DNA of 64,000 bases from contig JAFDVV010000012.1 of the NCBI GenBank assembly GCA_018268775.1, positions 1 through 64,000 of the forward strand. Reading direction: 5' to 3'. The translations under genes and the position numbers were made by a program. Shown in pieces: positions 59,358-64,000 of the stretch. A model generated the notes under the pieces. It had not been told where the DNA came from and ran no database searches. It saw nothing but the letters and a program-made list of their open reading frames with translations. The stretch comes from Acidobacteriota bacterium (GTDB taxonomy: Bacteria; Acidobacteriota; Terriglobia; Terriglobales; Acidobacteriaceae). Every line of letters begins with the position of its first letter. Within the stretch, counting starts at the first letter, position 1.

Positions 59358-60965
59358 CTAAATTGAAAGCGCCGCGCCGCGCTCCTTGCCCTTCAGGTGC
59401 GAGTCGAAGATCACGCGCGAGACAAACACGGCGGTAAACAGGTTCGCCAACAGACCGAAGGCCAGCGTCACGGCGAATCCACGTACCGGGCCGGTACCGA
59501 AGAGGAACAGAATCATCGCCGAGACGATGGTCGTCACGTGCGTGTCGATGATCGTGATCCAGGCGTGGGCGAAGCCCTGCTGCACCGCGATTGCGGACGA
59601 CTTGCCTGCCCGCAGCTCTTCGCGGATACGCTCGAAGATCAGCACGTTCGAGTCGACGCCCATACCGATGGTCAGGATGACGCCGGCGATTCCCGGCAGC
59701 GTCAGCGTCGAGCCGGTAAATCCCATGAACCCGAGCAGAATCACCAGGTTGAGGACGAGCGCCAGGTCGGCGTTGATGCCCGCCCCGCGGTAGTAGACCA
59801 GCATGAAGATCATGACTGCGGCCATGCCCGCGATCGCCGCAAAGACGCCCTGACGGATCGAGGCCGCTCCGAGGCTCGGGCCAACGGTACGCGTCTCAAG
59901 GAACGAGATCGAGGCCGGGAGCGCTCCTGTGCGGAGCATCAGGCTCAGGTCGGCCGCCTGCTGCTTGGTGAAGCCGCCCGTGATCTCGCCGCGGTCGCGG
60001 ATGGCCGACTGGATTCCTGCAACCTCGCGGACCTTGTTGTCGAGCACGATGGCCATCGAGCCGGGGGTCGCCGAGGTGGCCGAGTGCTCGCTGGTGTACT
60101 TGTAGAAGCGGTCGCCGGCCTCTGTGGTCAGCGTAAAGGTGATGTTTGGACGGCCGTTCTGGTCCGTCGAGGGCTGCGCATCGCGGAAGTCGGTTCCCTC
60201 AACCTCGCTCACGCGCTTCAGCAGCCAAACCTGTTCGGGAGAACCGGCCGAGGCCGCGCCCTTCAGCAGGATCGAGTCCGCCGGAATGATGCCGTTGTTG
60301 GCCTGCATGGCGTCCTGGTCGCTGGCATAAGGGCCGCCCGTCACGGCGTGGATCTCCAGCTTCGCCGTCGACTGAATAATGTCTTCGACACGCGCCGGGT
60401 CGTCGAGGCCGGGAAGCTCGACCAGAATCTGGTTCTCGCCCAGACCGTACTTCTGAATCACCGGCTCGGCCACGCCCAGCTTGTCGATGCGCTCGCGGAT
60501 GGTTTCGATCGAGGTGTCGACGGTGCGGGTGGCAAGGTCGGTCGCGGCCGACTGCTTCATCGTCAGCGTCTGCGTGCCGTCCTGTCCCGAAGCCACGTCG
60601 TAGGTGCTGTAGTTCACGCCGTTGAAGACGCCGCGAGCGTCGCTGATACGGTCAGCCGGAATACCGGAGACGACGATCGTCTGCGGACGCGAGGCGTCGG
60701 AGCGGGCCGCCGTTGCGCCGGAGATCCCCGCCGTCTGAAGGTCCGTCGCCAGTCTGGCAGCATCGCGGTCGACCGCCGAGGCCACAGCCTCGTTCACGTG
60801 GACCTCGAGCACAAGGTGGGTGCCACCCTTGAGGTCAAGGCCAAGGTTGATGCGGCGCGTGATCGACTCCTTCAGCCCACCCTTCGGTATGCCCACGATG
60901 CCGTAGCAGAAGATCAACAACACGCCAATAATGAACGCCGTCTTACCGGTCAGACTCTTTCCCAT
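59358..60965 (-). CDS. secD: Protein translocase subunit SecD
   Basis: A 535-residue membrane protein with the conserved opening LGLDLKGGTHLVLEVHV, a large periplasmic P1-type domain and C-terminal helices (GVFAAIAGMAAVMIFMLVYY, LTLPGIAGVILTIGMGVDSN, ITIIDTHVTTIVSAMILFLF). It works with SecF in Sec-dependent export. The ATG at 60965 follows AAAGAGAGAAAC. It lies between yajC and secF. Confidence 0.96.
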   Translation of the reverse strand: MGKSLTGKTAFIIGVLLIFCYGIVGIPKGGLKESITRRINLGLDLKGGTHLVLEVHVNEAVASAVDRDAARLATDLQTAGISGATAARSDASRPQTIVVSGIPADRISDARGVFNGVNYSTYDVASGQDGTQTLTMKQSAATDLATRTVDTSIETIRERIDKLGVAEPVIQKYGLGENQILVELPGLDDPARVEDIIQSTAKLEIHAVTGGPYASDQDAMQANNGIIPADSILLKGAASAGSPEQVWLLKRVSEVEGTDFRDAQPSTDQNGRPNITFTLTTEAGDRFYKYTSEHSATSATPGSMAIVLDNKVREVAGIQSAIRDRGEITGGFTKQQAADLSLMLRTGALPASISFLETRTVGPSLGAASIRQGVFAAIAGMAAVMIFMLVYYRGAGINADLALVLNLVILLGFMGFTGSTLTLPGIAGVILTIGMGVDSNVLIFERIREELRAGKSSAIAVQQGFAHAWITIIDTHVTTIVSAMILFLFGTGPVRGFAVTLAFGLLANLFTAVFVSRVIFDSHLKGKERGAALSI

Positions 60966-61021
60966 GTTTCTCTCTTTACCTAATCCAGCTTCCGGCCTCT
61001 GGCCGTTGGTCCTCTTTGCGT

Positions 61022-61054
61022 GTCATTCCGAGCGGAGCGAGGAATCCCCGCATT
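61022..61054. repeat. Half copy of family 1
   Basis: GTCATTCCGAGCGGAGCGAG then GAATCCCCGCATT lies in the yajC-secD gap. It is the best intergenic match to the fragment inside the gene at 22588. Confidence 0.75.
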
Positions 61055-61081
61055 TTTCCCGAAGCGCCACCAATCCCTGTC

Positions 61082-61393
61082 CTAGCTCGCCGTATCTTCG
61101 GTCGTCACTGCTGCAATCGCGCTTTTGACAAACTCCAGCTTGACGCCGTCGGGCTGCACGCGCAAAACGACGGAGTCGTCCTTGACCGTCAGCACGGTGC
61201 CCTTGATGCCGCCGTTGGTGGTGACGCGATCACCCGACTTGATCTGCCCCAGCATCTGCTGCCACTTTTTCTGCTTCCGCTGGTTGGGAACGATCATCAA
61301 AAAATACAGCACGACGAAGAAAAGCACCGGCAGAGCGAGTCCGCCCAGACTTCCCAGGCCGCCAGACGCACTCTGCAACCAGATTGCAACCAT
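61082..61393 (-). CDS. yajC: Preprotein translocase subunit YajC
   Basis: A 103-residue protein with one membrane helix (LALPVLFFVVLYFLMIVPNQ), then RKQKKWQQMLGQIKSGDRVT and GIKGTVLTVKDDSVVLRV, all typical of YajC, which binds SecDF. The start ATG at 61393 has no strong ribosome site. It heads the yajC-secD-secF group. Confidence 0.95.
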   Translation of the reverse strand: MVAIWLQSASGGLGSLGGLALPVLFFVVLYFLMIVPNQRKQKKWQQMLGQIKSGDRVTTNGGIKGTVLTVKDDSVVLRVQPDGVKLEFVKSAIAAVTTEDTAS

Positions 61394-61770
61394 CCGTTAT
61401 CCCATCCCCTCGGGTGACGGCACCCGTCCTGCCGGAAAGAGGCGCAAGAAGGCGCGACTCCGCAAACAGGCCAAAATATGTGCCTAGCCTCTTAGCATCG
61501 CGGTTCCGCGCCCCTGTGTCAAGAAAATGGGCCGCCCGGAAGGTGTCTTAGCTTGATGTGTGAATCGTCATTCCGGGCCGCAGACGAAGAATCTTAGCAT
61601 TTGTCTCGTGTCCGGCGATGAAACTACAGGGATTCTTCGCCTGCAGCTTAAGAATGACGAGTTCGGTTGCGCAAACACTGCTCCCTGTAATGCCTGGAGT
61701 CGTCTTCGGGTCATTAATTTTGAACCGGATTGCATGTCTGGCAACTCCTATACCCAGAGGAATCAGGTAG
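61394..61770. other. Gene-free stretch between yajC and the PEP-mutase-like gene
   Basis: This 377-base divergent gap contains the family 1 subtype c palindrome at 61567-61658. Apart from it no gene is seen. The leader of the downstream gene has GAGGAATCAGGTAG just before its ATG. Confidence 0.7.
61567..61658. repeat. Dispersed palindrome, family 1 subtype c, partly degraded
   Basis: GTCATTCCGGGCCGCAGACG is followed by AAGAATCT. The right side has GATTCTTCGCCTGCAGCTTA and ends AGAATGAC. The central GATGAAACTACAGG matches the copy at 50693. Confidence 0.85.
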
Positions 61771-62631
61771 ATGAATCCAGAGACCTTCGCCGCCCGCCGA
61801 GCCGCCTTCCGCAAGCTGCATGAGTCCGGCTTCTTCGTCATCCCCAACCCGTGGGACGCCGGCACGGCGCGTTACCTGTGTTCGCTAGGCTTCAAGGCAC
61901 TGGCCACCACAAGCTCCGGGCTGGCCTTCTCGCAGGGGCTTCCCGATGCCGACTGGGCCGTGACCCGCGATGTCGCCCTCGATCACATCCGCGCCATCGT
62001 GGAGGCCGTGGATCTGCCGGTCAACGCCGACTTCGAGTCTGGCTTTGCGGATGCACCCGACGACGTCGCCGCCAACGTGCGGCTGTGCACCGCCACGGGA
62101 GTTGCCGGGCTCTCCATCGAGGACGCGACCGGCGATCCACGCAAACCGCTCTACGATCTGCCGCTTGCCGTCGAACGCATACGCGCCGCCCGCGAGGCCG
62201 TCGGCCACTCCGGCGTTCTGCTGACCGCCCGCGCAGAGTGCTTCCTGGTCAACTGCCCCGACCCACTTACCGAGGCCATCCGCCGCCTGACCGCCTATGC
62301 TGAGGCAGGCGCCGACGTGCTCTACGCTCCTGGAGCGGCAACCCGCGCCGAGGTCGAGGCCATCGTCGCCGCCGTTCGCCCGAAGCCGGTGAACGTGCTG
62401 CTCGCCTCAAGCCACGGCCTCACGCTCAGGGAGCTGGCCGCCATCGGCGTTCGCCGCGTCAGCGTAGGTTCGGCGCTCGCCCGCGCCGCATGGGGAGGCT
62501 TCATCCGCGCCGCAACGATGATGGCGCGCGAAGACTCGATGCAGGGGCTGGACGACGCCGTGCCCTTCGCCGAGCTGAACAACTTCTTCCGGAAAGACCT
62601 GGCTGAGCGAGCGATTCGAGAGGGCGACTAG
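61771..62631 (+). CDS. Isocitrate lyase/PEP mutase superfamily enzyme
   Basis: A 286-residue TIM-barrel enzyme of the PEP mutase superfamily. Features are FFVIPNPWDAGTARYLCSLG, TTSSGLAFSQGLPDADW, VNADFESGFADAPDDVAANV and GLSIEDATGDPRKPL. The catalytic cysteine motif of isocitrate lyase (KKCGH) is not there, so that activity is unlikely. Relatives of this subgroup are phosphonopyruvate hydrolase or oxaloacetate decarboxylase-like; the reaction is unresolved. It appears to be transcribed alone. Confidence 0.85.
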   Translation: MNPETFAARRAAFRKLHESGFFVIPNPWDAGTARYLCSLGFKALATTSSGLAFSQGLPDADWAVTRDVALDHIRAIVEAVDLPVNADFESGFADAPDDVAANVRLCTATGVAGLSIEDATGDPRKPLYDLPLAVERIRAAREAVGHSGVLLTARAECFLVNCPDPLTEAIRRLTAYAEAGADVLYAPGAATRAEVEAIVAAVRPKPVNVLLASSHGLTLRELAAIGVRRVSVGSALARAAWGGFIRAATMMAREDSMQGLDDAVPFAELNNFFRKDLAERAIREGD

Positions 62632-62695
62632 AGCGGATGTTTGAACTTCGTGCATTCGCACTGTGGCGATTGCCGCTCGTTTCGCGATAGAACGT

Positions 62696-62863
62696 GTCAT
62701 CCTGAGCGAGCGTAGCGAGTCGAAGGACCTGCGGCTCCCTTACCGGCAACGTGTGTGTGTGTGCGATCTGGCTCAAGCGCCATGGGGCCCAAGGCTAACG
62801 GTCTACCTCAGTGCTACAACCGCAGATCCTTCGACTGCGCGCTTCGCGCTCGCTCAGGATGAC
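62696..62863. repeat. Dispersed palindrome, family 1 subtype a
   Basis: GTCATCCTGAGCGAGCGTAG then GTCGAAGGACCTGCGG is followed by a divergent centre. The right part is CCGCAGATCCTTCGACTG, ending CGCTCAGGATGAC. It lies between convergent genes. Confidence 0.85.
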
Positions 62864-62915
62864 ACTTCTTATAGAACTGAAGCTGGAACGATAAACCCGC
62901 TGAGCCAAAGCTGTT

Positions 62916-63305
62916 CTAGACACCCAGCATTCGCTGAGAAAGCGCTTCCATCGCCTCCCCCGGCCCTTGCTCGCACAGCCCGGTGTGCACGGGCGAGACC
63001 TGGATGATGGTCGAGCGTGGAGACACCAGCCAGTGGAACCGCTCGCGCTGGGCCAGCTTCGCGATCGGCCCCGCCGTGAGGTCTCCTGCCGCAATCTTCG
63101 GAATCGCATCGAGGTGCCTCCGCACCAGCTCAACATCGATCTCAGGCCACAGGGCCTTCAGGCGTTGCTCATCGACGACGATGCGCGCTTCGAGGAACTT
63201 CCGCTCAAGGCAGAAGACGATCACGCCCGCGTTGATGTACTCCCCGCGTTCGACGCGAGGCACAACACGCACCACCGCATAATCAAACGAGCTGGGCACG
63301 GGCAC
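62916..63305 (-). CDS. DUF3037-family protein
   Basis: A 129-residue protein with FDYAVVRVVPRVERGEYINA and GVIVFCLERKFLEARIVVDE, typical of DUF3037, a family found next to HipA-like kinases. The GTG at 63305, with AGGAGG seven bases upstream, overlaps the preceding kinase gene by 23 bases. The sequence has no membrane segment. The family's role is unknown. Confidence 0.88.
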   Translation of the reverse strand: MPVPSSFDYAVVRVVPRVERGEYINAGVIVFCLERKFLEARIVVDEQRLKALWPEIDVELVRRHLDAIPKIAAGDLTAGPIAKLAQRERFHWLVSPRSTIIQVSPVHTGLCEQGPGEAMEALSQRMLGV

Positions 63306-64000
63306 GGTCCGCCTCCTCGGTAAAGATAGCGGAAGCGGCAAGCCGCCGCGAGAAGAAGTCCTGGTAGACGGCGCGCTTCTCCGCTGCGCTGATGCCATCG
63401 TCGTCGCGCATCAGCCATTTGTCGGGAACGGCGTCGAGTATCTCGGCGATGCGTTCGGTGCGCAGCGTCGTGCGCGCTTGTTCATCTGCTTCATTCAGCC
63501 TGGTAGCCCACGGAAGAAGCACATGGTGCTTCACCTCGCGGAAGGGAGACGCGGCACGCTCGATCATCGTCGTCCAGTCGTGATGCGCGTACATCGCTGC
63601 GCCGTGGTCGATGAAGTAAAGCTCCCTGTGCCAGCACAGCAGGTTCGCATTGCGCGGCGTGCGGTCGACGTTCATCGCGAAGGCATCGAACCACACCGCC
63701 AGCGACGCCGTCTTCGCATCGGCGGTATCGCCTGCGGCGGAATCGAACATCGTCGACCCCGGCAGATAGTCGAGCGCGAGGTTCAGCCCCACGCTCGCCT
63801 TCAACAGATCGCGAATCTCCTCGTCGGGCTCGTTGCGGCCCAGAGCGGGGTCAACCTCAGCAAAGACAAGTTCGGGCACATTCAGTCCAAGCTCACGGCC
63901 GATCTCGCCGGCGACAAGCTCAGCCACTAAAGCGAGCGGCCCCTGCCCCGCGCCGCGAAACTTCAGCACGTAGAGGCCGAGGTCGTCCGCCGCTACGATC
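63283..64000 (-). CDS. HipA-like kinase, C-terminal part (start beyond the window)
   Basis: A kinase-fold protein of the HipA-like family. The reading frame is open to the right end of the window (VAADDLGLYVLKFRGAGQG), so the start is missing. Catalytic-loop residues are in AMNVDRTPRNANLL, and the DFG-equivalent is FIDHGAAM. Distinct from classic HipA, it has no HipB partner here; it overlaps a DUF3037 gene instead. Its target is unknown; HipA kinases phosphorylate translation factors, but that is not shown for this group. Confidence 0.85.
   Translation of the reverse strand, partial: IVAADDLGLYVLKFRGAGQGPLALVAELVAGEIGRELGLNVPELVFAEVDPALGRNEPDEEIRDLLKASVGLNLALDYLPGSTMFDSAAGDTADAKTASLAVWFDAFAMNVDRTPRNANLLCWHRELYFIDHGAAMYAHHDWTTMIERAASPFREVKHHVLLPWATRLNEADEQARTTLRTERIAEILDAVPDKWLMRDDDGISAAEKRAVYQDFFSRRLAASAIFTEEADRARAQLV

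Noticed and set aside
59397-60983. Long plus-strand open frame opposite secD
   Set aside because: secD is unmistakable; the opposite frame has no motif and a shadow-like composition.
61771-62631. Calling this gene isocitrate lyase
   Set aside because: The cysteine loop KKCGH is missing and the protein is far shorter than isocitrate lyase.

Overview
The window is GC-rich chromosomal DNA of a Gram-negative bacterium, most likely an acidobacterium of the Terriglobus/Granulicella/Edaphobacter group. Pointers are a PadR regulator next to a MacB/FtsX-type orphan permease with no ATPase (the ADOP family typical of Acidobacteria), LpxC (lipid A outer membrane), a TonB/ExbB/ExbD/ExbD operon, several secreted glycoside hydrolases, and many dispersed palindromic repeats. 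The taxonomic call is inference from gene content; no rRNA or tRNA gene was seen.

Layout. 1-3.1 kb: the start of lipA, then an operon of a cytochrome c lipoprotein, two small membrane proteins and purU, all on minus. 3.1-8.2 kb: a GH92 mannosidase, a 58-residue zinc-ribbon protein, an OsmC protein, a CDF metal exporter and a small membrane protein. 8.4-13.4 kb, plus strand: hslV (apparently with an ATC start), a 76-residue coupled gene, hslU and a large secreted protein of unknown function. 13.4-21.1 kb, minus: an ArnT-like glycosyltransferase, asnB, an acyltransferase, transaldolase and a serine hydrolase. 21.3-24.6 kb, minus: an ECF sigma factor, a one-TM partner, a secretin-N-like periplasmic protein and an M20 peptidase. 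24.8-33.3 kb: lpxC-folK, small zinc-binding proteins, an XRE regulator/membrane pair, a Tat-type secreted protein, an aminotransferase, a sugar-phosphate isomerase-like protein, a cupin and a TM2 protein.

33.5-43.3 kb: GH31 glucosidase, an unknown 310-residue protein, dacB, folP, GH29 fucosidase and rmuC. 43.7-47.5 kb: acpP-fabF behind a clear sigma-70 promoter, an amidohydrolase and a Yip1-type membrane protein. 47.6-52.1 kb: padR-ADOP and an unknown cell-envelope protein. 52.2-58.2 kb: a two-gene biotin carboxylase/biotin carrier unit, a TPR lipoprotein and the tonB-exbB-exbD-exbD operon. 58.3-61.4 kb: yajC-secD-secF. 61.8-64 kb: a PEP-mutase-superfamily enzyme and a HipA-like kinase overlapping a DUF3037 gene.

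The genes are mainly envelope assembly and protein export (LpxC, SecDF/YajC, TonB/Exb, DacB, ADOP), folate and one-carbon metabolism (FolK, FolP, PurU), fatty-acid and lipoate synthesis (ACP, FabF, LipA) and polysaccharide breakdown (GH92, GH31, GH29). The most striking non-coding feature is about 21 copies of a GTCATYC-bordered palindrome in three subtypes, plus a second family of hairpins whose stems differ in sequence but keep pairing. One palindrome fragment is read in frame inside the ECF-linked gene. No CRISPR array, transposase, prophage or integrase was recognised.
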